64,000 nucleotides of DNA from Epiperipatus broadwayi. Taxonomy: Eukaryota > Onychophora > Udeonychophora > Euonychophora > Peripatidae. Shown here piece by piece: positions 45,260 through 56,462 of the stretch. Each line of letters begins with the position of its first letter. Positions within the stretch are counted from its first letter, which is position 1. The translations under genes were made by a program, and so were the position numbers. The stretch lies in contig JAQFVV010000021.1 in NCBI GenBank assembly GCA_028023455.1, positions 4,740,853 to 4,804,852 of the forward strand, written 5' to 3'. Under the pieces are notes generated by a model that was not told where the DNA came from, searched no databases, and saw only the letters and a program-made list of their open reading frames with translations.

Positions 45260-45779
45260 CTATCATATGGCATTTATTAACTATTGGCTTCCACTAGATG
45301 ACTCTGAAGTAGAATGAAGAGAAGTGCTGTTACAAATTATATATATATAATCAGCATTTATACATTTGGATATTTATCCAATAAATTTATACATATATAT
45401 ATATAATATCACATAATAACAGCCTAAGCTTTAATAAATTATATAATTTATATTTTATTGTCAAGACAACCTTTATAAGTAAAAGAATCCTTCTTTTACA
45501 TATCTATAGAAGTTTTTTTTTTGGACAACAGATTGTAGATTATATGGTTCATTTAAGCTTAGACTGTTATTATAAGAGTTACAATAAAAAAAACTACCTA
45601 CCTATTGAACAATTTGTGGTGTGTGAATATACATATATGTTAATGTGGGATTGTTAATCAATAGTAATTGATAATTTCTGGCAACATCAAAGAAATGCTA
45701 TCTCTGTTTACATGGATAAAATCTCACTTTTATTCTTTATTATTATAACAATCCATGAAAATATTTAATTTTATATATA
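45260..45779. other. No recognised gene
   Basis: AT-rich; begins near CCACTAGATGACTC (45292), a weak CTCF-like match. Confidence 0.4.
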
Positions 45780-45945
45780 TATATTAAGCAATTAAATCAT
45801 CCCACATGATTAAGAAATCCAGTACTGCCCTCTGTTAACTAATATATAAATACATTAGAGTTCGTATTTCAAAATAGTTAACAGAGGACAGTACTGGATT
45901 TCTTAATCATGTGGGATGATTTAATTGCTTAATATTTGTATATTT
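45780..45945. repeat. Near-perfect hairpin element, arms about 55-60 bp
   Basis: AAGCAATTAAATCATCCCAC and ATGATTAAGAAATCCAGTAC are repeated in reverse complement at 45880-45940 with hardly a mismatch. AT-rich spacer ~45 bp. A MITE-type element; the TSD is not resolvable in the AT flanks. Confidence 0.8.
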
Positions 45946-46019
45946 ATTTCAGTATAGCATTATGCACTGGATTATTATATATATATATATAAATGCACCT
46001 TTAAAGTTTTCTTGCAATG

Positions 46020-46420
46020 ATATATATTGCAGAGACTTTGATTATATGGTGATTCTGAACTGAGATCAGACCCATATAAATATCTGGCTTGCTAGGCTGA
46101 GTTTGAAGGCTTTACCGGTCTGAAAAATTCACGCTTGCAATCTGATAGAAACGTTTTGCATAAACACTTGAGAGTCAGTGTTTAGATCTAGTTTCTATAC
46201 TCTATCCCCCACTGAGGAGAGCAAACCAGCTTGAAATCAGCTGATCTGGGGGTGAGCAAATGAAAGAGGTAGTTAATTTCTGACTCTTTTTTCGTTTATG
46301 TAAACAAATCTTACACTTGTTCGGTGGTTTTGGTGAAGCGCCATCTTTTGAACATAAATAACAAGTGATAGCAGGTTACGTGATTAACTTGTTTTTGTTT
46401 TTCATATATATATATATGTT
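46020..46420. other. Unassigned moderate-GC segment
   Basis: Less AT-rich than its surroundings, containing TCAGCTGATCTGGGGGTGAG. No frame, no internal repeats, no second copy. Confidence 0.35.
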
Positions 46421-46839
46421 AAACAGGTCCATATACAGCAAAAATTATTCCAACAGCATCTTTGAGGAACTATAAAAAAAGAAAAAGATTAACCATGCTT
46501 AAGTCAAATGGTGATAGTTTTACTAATGTTTTTATTTAACTCTCTAGCTAAGAATATATAGACACCCATTTACACCAAATATTGAGTGGCTAATTGAGAT
46601 AGTTAAGAAACAGTTAATTAAAAAAAAACTCATTTGTTATGGCTAAAGTATTTTAAACATTATTTTTGTAAGCTTAATAAATAATAGCATATGTTTTGTA
46701 TAACATCTAAAGCGTATTTGTAATAAGTAGAGGAATTATTTCATGCCAATCTTTCTAATGCCAAGCTTTAAATAAATTTTGAACATTGCCAACAGCTTTG
46801 GTATTGAAGAAGTATGATAACAGAATTTCATAGGAATTT

Positions 46840-47300
46840 GGATGAAATTAATCATAGAATTAAATTTGTTTTGGAAGAAATAATTTAATATTAAAAGAAA
46901 ATATGCCTATGTGTTTAAAAAGGAAGATTTTTTAATAAATGTGTTTTACCAGTCCTTTTTTATGGATTTGAGACTTGGACACTTATTAAAAGCACAATAC
47001 AAAGACTTCAGATCACTCAAAGAAGTATGAAGAGATGCATGTTAGGAGTAACAAAAAGAGATCGAAAATGCAATGTATGGGTAAGAGAACAAACATATGT
47101 TACTAATATCATTGAAAGAATTAAAATACTGAAGGGTGATTGGGCTGGACATATTGCTAGAAGAGATGATAATAGATGCTGGATAATTAAAAATTATTCC
47201 AAGAGATTGTAAAATACCCAGAAAGAAACCATATGTGAGCTGGATTGAACTTGGAGAGATCTTCATCCTGTAGTGGATTGACAATGATGATGGTGATGTT
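46840..47300 (+). pseudogene. RTE-type LINE C-terminal fragment
   Basis: Frameshifted translation gives LDEINHRIKF, CVLPVLFYGFETWTL, then an open frame 47027-47212 with MLGVTKRDRKCNVWVREQTY and GDWAGHIARRDDN. It matches the antisense RTE copy at 56463-57000. It ends with TCCTGTAGTGGATTGACAAT, the RTE 3' end. 5'-truncated and inactive. Confidence 0.85.
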
Positions 47301-48005
47301 TTGCCTGTCTGATAACTAATGATTTAGCTCTATTAAAACTTAAAAGCAATCATTCCATAGAACATTATATCAATAATAGCTCTTTTTATAACTGTTTCAG
47401 TGTGAAACATCTTATTTTTAAAGAATAAAAGTGTTTTCTTCATGAAAACAAAATTTACATTGTGTTTATATCTTCATTGCTTACTGCAAACATTCTTGTG
47501 GTACACTTGTAAATTTACAACATTGATTATTAGAGTATTAATTTTAATAAAGTCATCGAGATGAATGTTAGACACAGTTTTTAACTCATGTGATGTGCTT
47601 ACTATTACATTGCTTAAATACTATACATGTACTCAGCAAATAATGGCAACTTTCACATTTTAATAACAAACAAAATTGTAGTCCAATAAAATATTTATAA
47701 GAAGAGTTACTAGCATTTGATGCTGTATGGAATGAGTAGATTAGACTGTAGTGCAATCAATGAATCGATGAGTTACTGGATGAGACATGGCACTATATGG
47801 ATTTGGATGGATCTTTTCCGATCCAGTTTTTATGTCTAATATTCCAAATTTAATTAAAGTTAATGCAATAGAGTGGTAAATACACCTCCATGATTTCTTA
47901 TATACATATATACTATGCATAGATATACTTGTTTATCTCTATATATGAAACATTTGAGGACATATATATTTGTGGTAACAAAAAACCTATTCACACATAC
48001 CACGT
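47301..48005. other. No recognised gene
   Basis: AT-rich sequence without supported features. Confidence 0.45.
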
Positions 48006-48007
48006 AT

Positions 48008-48155
48008 GTGACCTTTATTGTTAAAAGGAGGTTGCCTTAACAACAGTTTGAAATTGTGATCTTTATTGTTAAAAGGATGTTGCCTTAGCAACAGTTTGAA
48101 ATTGTTGATTGTTATTGATATTGGGATTGTTTAAGTGTTGACTGGTTTTTAATGA
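48008..48155 (+). repeat. Repeat family G with internal 48 bp duplication
   Basis: CTTTATTGTTAAAAGGAGG...GTTTGAAATTGT occurs twice in tandem (48012 and 48060), then GATATTGGGATTGTTTAAG, as in 26375-26472 inverted. Confidence 0.7.
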
Positions 48156-48274
48156 TATATATATATGTAATTCTTTTGTGAAGGCATGTGCTTAGACTTT
48201 ATGAAGCAGTTTTTATTTTTTTCTTAATTTAGTTGAGTGCACTTTTTAATGATGATCACCATAATCATAGCTCT

Positions 48275-48480
48275 CATCTTTCACATCATTGCTGTTTTAT
48301 TTATAATCCCCTTCATTATGCATAATATGTAAATCAGTTCACTTAAGTTATTCCATCTGCATGATAATTGAATGTTGTTTTCTTTTTTATTTGTTACAGT
48401 TTTGTAGTTGGCTCTAAACCAATCTTCTTTTACTTTTTTTTTGTCACTACATTCTATGCACACCAAGATGACTGGCCATG
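48275..48480 (-). pseudogene. Inverted copy of the Penelope endonuclease C-terminus
   Basis: The minus-strand frame starts MVCIECSDKKKVKEDWFRAN, which parallels MCIEPNDQKRKIKEAWIIAN in the sense copy. It is truncated at its 5' side (48480). Confidence 0.7.
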
Positions 48481-48689
48481 TTAGTAAATCACATCAGGTA
48501 AGAGGTCCTCCTATAATCCAAAACACCAATGTCACCCAAATTAACAGGTTTTTAGAGATTTCTTAATAGAAATCAAATGTTTTGTAAATACAAAGCAAAC
48601 AGACGAATATTTGAAAGATCTATCTAATATATGATATAATAAAAAAATACTGATGTGAAATTCAAAAAATTCCAATAAAAAAATAAAAC

Positions 48690-49289
48690 AAAATATAAAA
48701 CCACAAGATGACACAAAGCCATCAGTCATTATGATTATATTCCAAAAGTATTGAATAAAATGAAAAATATATGCAAACTAAAATATAACATGAAATTCTG
48801 TATGCCAGAAAATCTCAACAGGTTGATAAATAGTACAAAAGGTAGATGACAGAAAGAATGAGCTTCCATACACCAGAAAATCTCAACAGGCTAATAAATA
48901 ATACAAAATAAAATTACAGAAGGAAAAGGTACTGAAGATAGTATATGAGATCTAGCACAATATCTCAGGTTGCACAGCCTTATTTCGGAAAATCAAGGAC
49001 CAATATTGCAACCAGAGTAGCACAGCACAAATATTTATATAAGCATGAAGACAACTCAGAATATAAGGGTGTTTTGGAACCATATAAGCATGAAGACAAC
49101 CCAGAATATAAGTCTGTGTTTTGGAACCATAAGAGACAACATGGTCAAAACTTTGACCCATGGTCTGTCAACTTGATGTGCATAGAACCCAATGACCAAA
49201 AAAGGAAAATAAAAGAAGCTTGGATTATAGCCAACCACAAAAATTTGATAAATAAAATAGAAAACAGTATTCAATTATCACACAGCTAG
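48690..49289 (+). pseudogene. Penelope-like linker plus GIY-YIG endonuclease remnant
   Basis: The linker reads YIPKVLNKMKNICKLKYNMK and PENLNRLINSTK; the NLNRLINSTK segment is duplicated by a ~75 bp tandem repeat (48798 and 48873). The endonuclease frame (48945-49289) contains YFGKSRTNIATRVAQHK, matching the YIG-x(7-9)-R-x3-H part of GIY-YIG nucleases, and EAWIIANHKNLINKIE, carrying the conserved glutamate. A 45 bp duplication gives YKHEDNxEYK twice. The amino-terminal GIY half is not recognisable and stops interrupt the linker. Confidence 0.7.
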
Positions 49290-49502
49290 ACTATTTAAAT
49301 TAACTGATTTACATAATTATGCATAATTAAGAGGGAGATTATAAATAAAGCAGCAATGATATGAAACATGAGAGCTACAATTATGGTGTTCATTTACTGA
49401 AAGTGCACTCAACTAAATTAAGAAAAGAAATAAAAACCACTTTTTAAAGCATACAGACATATGTACCCAAAAGAATTACATATACTGTACATGCTAAGGA
49501 AA

Positions 49503-49507
<5 letters not shown>

Positions 49508-49540
<33 letters not shown>

Positions 49541-49555
49541 TATATATATATATAA
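49508..49555. repeat. (TA)n microsatellite
   Basis: Almost pure TA repeat separating the Penelope relic from the next repeat. Confidence 0.9.
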
Positions 49556-49612
49556 AGGAGGTTGCCTTGGTAACAGTTTGAGATTGTTGATTGGTATCTA
49601 TATTTAAATTAG
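49556..49612 (+). repeat. Repeat family G fragment
   Basis: GGAGGTTGCCTTGGTAACAG then GAGATTGTTGATTGGTATCT, as at 48025. Confidence 0.7.
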
Positions 49613-50774
49613 CAACAACATTGATAATTATAAAAATTGAAAAGTATATGAGGTTGTAAAGCTATCAAAGGTATATAATTTTTTTACATTGGCATATTAC
49701 TTATATTTTTTTACATATTAGATCACAATTTTTACCAGTATTTATACTCGCTTTTATTTATCTTTTTTTTAAGACGTCATATTTTTCATTTCTAATTCTA
49801 ACATTTCCTTTATTTTAGATTATTGTATGTAATAGTTTGATGGAAGGTTATCAAGTATGTGATGTGTGCATGTTTAATTCTTTTTATTTTGTAAGCATGT
49901 TTAAATGTTTATGCCATAGACTCAGTGCCTGAGAAGCAAAATAATCCTTCTATCCAATCAATAGTGAGAGGCTTTATAATCAATATGTTAACCCTCATTA
50001 ATTTTTATGGCAAACTTTACCATTGTAATTCAAACTCTAATGAGAGTCACGTTCACTGTCACCATGCTGTTCTGAGATGCATTGCAGTGACTTAGTTTTG
50101 AAAATACCCTGAGAATGTCCACAAAGTTTAACAAAAGCCCAAATGCATCACATTTTCATCTTTTTTAATAAACAGAAAAAGGATTTAAATAAGATTTTGT
50201 ATCTACTGGACAATTTCCAACAATATTTGGAGATTCTGAATCCAATTCTACCAATGTCACTGTTTATGCAATGTTAGAAAAAAACTACTGCTGTATGAGT
50301 TGTGAATGTATAAGCAGTTAGGAATGACGAAACAGAAGAAAATGTTTTGATGTCTCCTCCACTTCCAGGAATTCTCCTAAAGTTTCCAATTTATAAATTG
50401 TTGCAACTTTTAGAAGTAAAAGTGATTCAAAATCTAAAGATAGTGATGGAACATTGAGATACAATTAGTACATTGTCCAAAGAAACTTCAACATCAGTAA
50501 ATATATGATGTATGTAAATAAAATCTCAGCGATCTTCTGCGCAATAAATTGGATGTTCCAGAAGAAGATGATATGGGGAAAAAAGATTTCAAATGTAGAG
50601 ATCAATCAAAAGAAAGGTGGTCCATCTAAAGTATGATACTACAAAACTAATATGTAAGAATATATTTTACTAGAGTAGGTAGACAGTTATCAACTATTAC
50701 AGTAATAAATCTTAACAATATTTATTATTTTGCTGAGCCAGGCTTTCGATACATTATATGCTCAGAAAAATAAC
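49613..50774. other. No supported gene
   Basis: Segment 50040-50660 has less biased composition and might hold a very old coding relic, but no motif could be read in any frame. Confidence 0.35.
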
Positions 50775-50793
50775 AAATATTATTCAGATTTGT

Positions 50794-50894
50794 CAAGCGT
50801 TGGTGGTTGAGAGGTCAGCACAGCTGCCTTGCAAGCTGTTGTCCCGGGTTTGCGGGTTCGCTTCTTGGACGATGCTCTGACACATGAGAAAAAA
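50794..50894 (+). mobile_element. tRNA-derived SINE, family 1, with perfect TSD
   Basis: A 19 bp direct repeat, AAATATTATTCAGATTTGT, flanks it (50775-50793 and 50895-50913). Begins CAAGCGTTGG, A-box-like GGTTGAGAGGTCAGC, B-box-like GCGGGTTCGCTTC, ends TGACACATGAG plus an A run. A recent LINE-mediated insertion. Confidence 0.92.
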
Positions 50895-50994
50895 AAATAT
50901 TATTCAGATTTGTTACCCTAATAGTTAACAATTGTCTAGATACTCTGGTAGAATATATTTTTACATATTATCTACATTATATATGTATTATATA

Positions 50995-51165
50995 ATCATT
51001 AAAATCAATCAAGACTTAGACAATCCCAATATCAATAACAATCAACAATCTCAACTTGTTGTCAAGGCAACCTCCTTTTAATAATAAAGATAGACATTAG
51101 ATTGAGATTGTTGATTGGGATTGTCTAAATGGTGACTGATTTTAATGATTACTTATAAACCCATT
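50995..51165. repeat. Repeat family G, foldback copy
   Basis: The left arm (AATCAATCAAGACTTAGACA, CAACAATCTCAAC) and right arm (GAGATTGTTGATTGGGATTG, GACTGATTTTA) are inverted. The right arm lacks a ~12 bp block present in the left. The spacer holds the GTCAAGGCAACCTCC module. Confidence 0.75.
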
Positions 51166-51255
51166 TGCATTATTACACTTAATATTATACAGTATGTACA
51201 GAAGTACCCTGCAATGAATTAAAGCTTGAAAGTGAATTGTAATTATATATTGGAT

Positions 51256-51450
51256 TATTTACACATTTAAACTTTTCAAATACATTCAGCTGTTAATAAT
51301 AGTACATGTTAGTGTATAATTGAACTTTTCAAGTGATATTACCCTGCTCTCTTCTTCAGGTGTTACCAGTCAAGTAAGAGCATGGGGATTGAACGTTGAA
51401 TCTTTAGATTTGTGAATATTGGATTTGAAATGGTGTTTTGACCATCTATT
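51256..51450 (-). mobile_element. SINE family 3
   Basis: The reverse complement has a B-box-like GTTCAATCCCCATGC, CACCTGAAGAAGAGAGC and a 3' end of TTGAAAAGTTTAAATG. Confidence 0.65.
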
Positions 51451-51794
51451 TTGTTAAACACAACAGCCAGCAGAAATTTTGTATACTTATCTATTAATGG
51501 TCTTCCTAATTTCTCCATTTTTTGTATCAAGGGCAAGAATACTAAGCGTTTTCCAAACATTTCAAAATGTCACCCTAGGTTGTCTTATGGAATTATCATT
51601 GCCATATGAGCAGCTTCTTTAAATTGCCATTCTGCTCTTCTCCCTCTCCGGCCAATATTTTTGATGCTTTAAATACAAACTGAATATTTGTCCGTTGGCT
51701 TATACGTAGTTTCTACATATTTGTTAACCTTGCCGTTAAGAAAAAAGTGAAAAAAGCAATAGAATCGTCATAGATAAGTAAATGAAATTTCTAC

Positions 51795-52030
51795 TGACTG
51801 CTACCTTTAGTAGAATAGTCAAGTTGGGTACTGCATCACCTTAAATTTAATGTTCATGGATGTAAAAGTCCCGGATTCAATTCCCATGCTAGTACTGTCA
51901 GTTGGTCAGTCCAACAACACCTGCGCCAGGAGAGGAGAATACTACTCAAAATGTTATACACTAATCTGTGCACTATTACTACTAGCTAAATATATTTTAA
52001 AAATGTAAATAGCATTTGAATTCTTTTAAA
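51795..52030 (+). mobile_element. SINE family 3
   Basis: GTCAAGTTGGGTACTGCATC (A-box region), CGGATTCAATTCCCATGC (B box), CCAACAACACCTGCGCC, then ACTCAAAATGTTATACAC and a degraded 3' end. Confidence 0.7.
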
Positions 52031-52544
52031 GTTTAAAATCACGACTAAAACACTATCATCATAAACTTTCAGGCAAACTCAGAAGTGTTTGTAGTTGTTC
52101 ATGAAAAAGTATGATTGTGAATAACAGTCTTGCCAAATTTTCACTCATCTCAAAGAGTCAAAAACATGGATCACTCAAATTATATATATGTGTGTGTGTG
52201 TGTATGTAAAAAGATGTTACATCTGCATTGCGATTTGCTAATGAACAGTGTGTAATCTTTTATAATTTCGTGATGTACTTGTAACAGATTCATGAAAAAC
52301 TAATCTTCATAAGCAGTCCAGTTAAGAACCACTGGGTTAATACAAAATTAAAGAAGCGTGAGTTATTAAGAAAGTAGACACAAGCAATAGTTGAAATTCC
52401 TACTCTTTGGAACTATTCTTCGTTGAATTTAAGCTAGAATGTTCAAATAGTTTAAAGTATTTTAGATTTTGAATTCTGATAATCCAGAATACATTAGAAC
52501 AAAATGAAGATAATATAGTTTACTATAAAAAAAAAAATTAAATA

Positions 52545-52645
52545 GCTTTATCATTCGAGAGTTCATAAGAATCTCAAGAACTGTAAGTGCCAGAACCAAA
52601 GATCTTAGCTACCAGAATCTGATCTTCTAATGACTGCGTTAAAGA
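52545..52645 (-). mobile_element. tRNA-derived SINE, family 2, diverged
   Basis: GAGAGTTCATAAGAATCTCA and the AACTGTAAGTGCCAGAACC segment match inverted family-2 sequence (compare 32088). Confidence 0.5.
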
Positions 52646-53280
52646 ATGTAAGGCGTAGAGTTTACTAAAACAGCTGATAGCAGAAATAGTAAACCGTTCA
52701 ATAGTAGGAAAAAAAAAAAGAATATGAAACTAATTTAAAATGATTTGTCGAATAATTAAAATAATATGAAAAAGAGTTAATCATAGCACAAAGAATTTGG
52801 TAAATGGAAAAGTGCAAAAAAAAAAACTTATAAAAAAATATCGAAGATATATTGTAGCATATATCGGGAGTAAAATTTTGTTTCATAAGACGAAAACAGT
52901 AATAACTCATATGCTACTTAAATAAATAATAGAACAAGTACAAATTATCTGCAACTTTGGTAATTGACTTTCCAATGAACTGACCATTTGATAAGTAAGT
53001 AGATAAATGAACATTTAAATCTATTTTCTCTAGGTTTTTTCATTTTTATCAGCACATCCATCAGCATAGTAAATTACACCATCATCTCTCACAGTTCATA
53101 TATTTCATGAACAATCTTTATCAGTTTTATATCAATCCTGGTCAGAGGATAGATGTGCCTATAATTATTTTAAAAAATCCGAATGACACCGTAATATATT
53201 AGATACTGCACTAGTTTCAGAGTTATATAACATACAGGCAACTTGAGATAATAGTCTAATAGTACAACAAAGAGGTAAAT
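52646..53280. other. No recognised gene
   Basis: AT-rich sequence with A runs; nothing supported. Confidence 0.45.
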
Positions 53281-53284
53281 TATG

Positions 53285-53925
53285 GCTGCTAGAGAGAAGG
53301 AACACTATATACTAAAGATTCAAGTGCACTGTTCTAAGATCCAAAGCACCTCATTGATAAAAGCCAAAATCTAGAAGCTATGTTGTAGGCATTGGATATG
53401 ACAATGCTGGATAGGGATTTATTAAGCATTATCATCTGGCATCTACTAATTACTAAAACTCATACTAGGCAGCATGGATGTGGGAAATGGGGAGAAAAAA
53501 ATTCACTATTCACCATACCCATATTGAAAGTCTAATGCATCACTTGTGCAAGGTAGGAACTGTATCTAACCACTTTTAATACTTTGTGGACAGATGAGAA
53601 ATTCATTGCACCATACCAGATACTAAACTAACTTCAAATCTAAATGACTATACAAGTAAATGGGCTTGGATTAGATACATTATTTTGTTTTCTACGTGGA
53701 CCCATAGCTTTATAGTTAACTAAATAGATAAAAGGTGGCTTCTGGAGTGTTACATTAAATCCTAAGATCTCTCAGATCCAAGGCTCCTCACTGATGAAAG
53801 CCACAAATTAGAAACTAGTCTAGGGATATTGGACGATTAAGTACTAAATAGGGATTTTATGCACAAACCTTTTTGCATCCATTAATTACTACAGCTTGCT
53901 CTGGGTGGCAATACTGTTTTAGATA
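53285..53925 (+). mobile_element. Old head-to-tail dimer of the hammerhead family
   Basis: Two sense units: the core region is degraded in the first (ATTGATAAAAGCC near 53352, CTAGAAGC) and better kept in the second (CTGATGA 53791-53797, GAAAC 53811-53815, GTC 53818-53820). The cores are ~438 bp apart, close to the 467 bp unit at 62 kb. Between them lie recognisable but diverged unit blocks (AAAAGGTGGCTTCTGGAGTG). It is the oldest copy here and the only tandem without an inversion. Confidence 0.75.
53785..53826 (+). ncRNA. Degraded hammerhead-like module
   Basis: TCCTCA, CTGATGA, GAAAC, TA, GTC are retained, but stem II (AGCC...AATT) no longer pairs and stem I has a C opposite A. A relic. 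Confidence 0.5.
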
Positions 53926-56460
53926 TATATTTTTTTGGTTCTTATCAACGAATCCCTTATCTCAACCTCACTATATCATTATAATCAAATTCGAATTATG
54001 CACTGATATAAATAAACATTTTTTATTTTTTTTTGCATTTTACTTTTACAGACTCAGAAATGAAATTTACATGCAGAAAATACTTTAAAAAAAAAAAAAA
54101 GATACAGATAAGAATAATCATTGAAATTTCTTCTTTGTATTAATAAAAAATAAAACTATCTTTAAACAATCGACTTCATAATCAAGGTCTCTCTAATAGA
54201 CCATCGTAGAAGGAACAGTTTCATCAGGCTTGTTATCTATTGGATGAAGAGTGACTGGTCTTTATTCTCTACTTAAAAATAACTAGATATATATTTGCTA
54301 ACCAGTAACGATTAAAAAATTGATATCTAATCAATAGCTAATTTATTTATTGTTATCAATTGAAAAAAAAAAATTCCTAAGTTACCCCAGATTCAAACCC
54401 TATCCATATGAATGTCAAATTGATATGTAAACCATTACTCCATAGATTCTTTAATCCCTTTATGAGTACCGTTTTCTATGCCAAATAAAATCTTTCTTTT
54501 TTTTTTAATTTTAAAAACTTTTCAAATAGTTTAAATTAAAATTTATGCGATTCTTCGCTAGATGGCACTGTTTCCTCTCATATTCATAACCTTAATTATT
54601 AGCTAGTTGTCATTTTTTATTTTAAATGAAGTGAAAAGAGTCTGTCTTATGCATTGTGAAGTATTAAAATAAAAATAATACATCATATTATACATTTTAA
54701 TCACTGGCAGAATTTTAAATAAAGTTTGTGACTCATTCTTTTAATAATGTCTGAGGAAAATAAAAAAAATAGCCCTAATAAGGTGGAAATTACCATACAC
54801 ACCCTCTTAAAATATTTGAAGTTTTTTCAAAGCATGCTAATTTGATTAGTGTTTTGTTTTATTATTCACTTTAAAAAAAAAAAATGATACAGAAAATAAA
54901 TTTTCTCCTCCACCCATAATAAAATTTTAATTCACACAAATTATAGCTGCTTTTTTTATTGATTCAAAATTATTTTTATCAAAAAAGTTTTTTCTATGAC
55001 CGGATAATCGATCAATCTGTTCTGTGTTGCGCATTTAGGGTTATAACAAAATAATGGATATAATTTTAAATATATGTGGTATTTTTATTTAAATCTTGTG
55101 ATTAAATATATCACTATATTATAATTTCTGCTCAGTGTTACTTAATGTCATAATTGTGTGGGCATGTTGAATGAAAGCTATATCATTACGATAGTACAAT
55201 AAATAATGGTAAGATAAATTAAGTTCATGTGCACAGACAGATGTTTTTCTATTAAGTATATGATTGTTTATTTATTGTAAAGTAAATAAATAATCGCATG
55301 ATTCATAAGAAGTTTGAGCACTGCAGACCTTGCGAATTTTGTAACTGCACAACTCCACGTGTTTATTTAGTTTAATAATAAATATTTAATGATTTCATAT
55401 TAAATTTTGGTATCAATCTCTATTGTGCAGATTGGTCTACTCATAAAAATGGATTTGAGAGCAAAAGGTTCCTAAATCGACCATCAATTAAATAAATAAA
55501 AAATTAATCAAATGATTAGTAGTTGGTCCAACATCACCTGCCCCCTGAGCACCATAATTTTATAATTATTTTATCATATTTATTTATTTACCATTTGTCA
55601 TTTGGGCTCAAAGGCACTTAGCATCTTTTGTGGAAGGGTGAGCATAGACAGAACTGAAAAAATACCAAATACCAATGCTAAAAGTGTAAACAAAAGGAAT
55701 ATAATATTTACATATATTTAATTCCTGTCTTAATATACAAGAGGTATATTGATAATGTATTTATTATGAGATCTGCAATTTAAATCAATATTGAAATGAT
55801 AGAATACATCTAGTCAATAGAATGTTCAATTATTTGGATTTAGACTTACAATTAATAGTGAAAAAAAATGATTTTAAACTAAGAATTAATTCTTTTGATG
55901 TACTGGATATATTGACCATAGATCAATGCTCTTAGAATGACTGAGTTTGGAGTTTTTCTTAACAATAATCATAGACTATGGAGGTAGGCTTACAAAAGAA
56001 TCAGTTGTTTGAACAAATCTGTATAGGAGTTACTAGATGTAGGATATAATATGGATGTTATTTATAAATAAGGCCATATCTGTGAATCAACTCAACCTTG
56101 GTTTTCTCGACCTTGAGGTGAGCACTGGACATGCATTTTCAACTAATAATAGCAGGATAAGATAAAGGGGGGGGGGCATTACGAAAAAAAATCATTGCAA
56201 ATTCATAATTTAAAATGAGCAACCAGAAGAACAGTATTAGCATTTCCAAATTTTGAAATATCAATCAGCAATGTCATTGAAATCAGATTTTGCTTCCCAT
56301 ATAGCAATGCCTACAGTTTTGATAATAATGTAAATACATCCAAAATGTTTTAACTGGATATTTGTAGAAACGATCACATACTAACATTCTTAAATTATAA
56401 TTTCATGCAGAAATTCATTTTTCCTGTATTCTTTTTCGAGTACATGTTTACAACACTGCT
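53926..56460. other. No recognised gene
   Basis: AT-rich. TTCGCTAGATGGCAC at 54548 is a weak CTCF-like match, and a family-2 SINE fragment (minus) may lie near 55285-55345. The G run at 56166-56176 is simple sequence. Confidence 0.45.
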
Positions 56461-56462
56461 TA

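Larger units (their letters stand above)
48185..49490 (+). mobile_element. Penelope-like element, decayed, with inverted partial copy
   Basis: The left part (48185-48480) is antisense and covers the endonuclease C-terminus plus 3' UTR. The right part (about 48540-49490) is sense and runs from the RT-endonuclease linker to the 3' end. The palindrome ends are GTAATTCTTTT and AAAAGAATTAC. Penelope-like elements often carry inverted or partial copies of themselves at one end, which fits. No RT catalytic motif remains. Confidence 0.7.

Noticed and set aside
50040-50660. Relic of a DNA transposase or piggyBac-like gene
   Set aside because: Composition is less biased, but no catalytic or other motif could be read in any frame.
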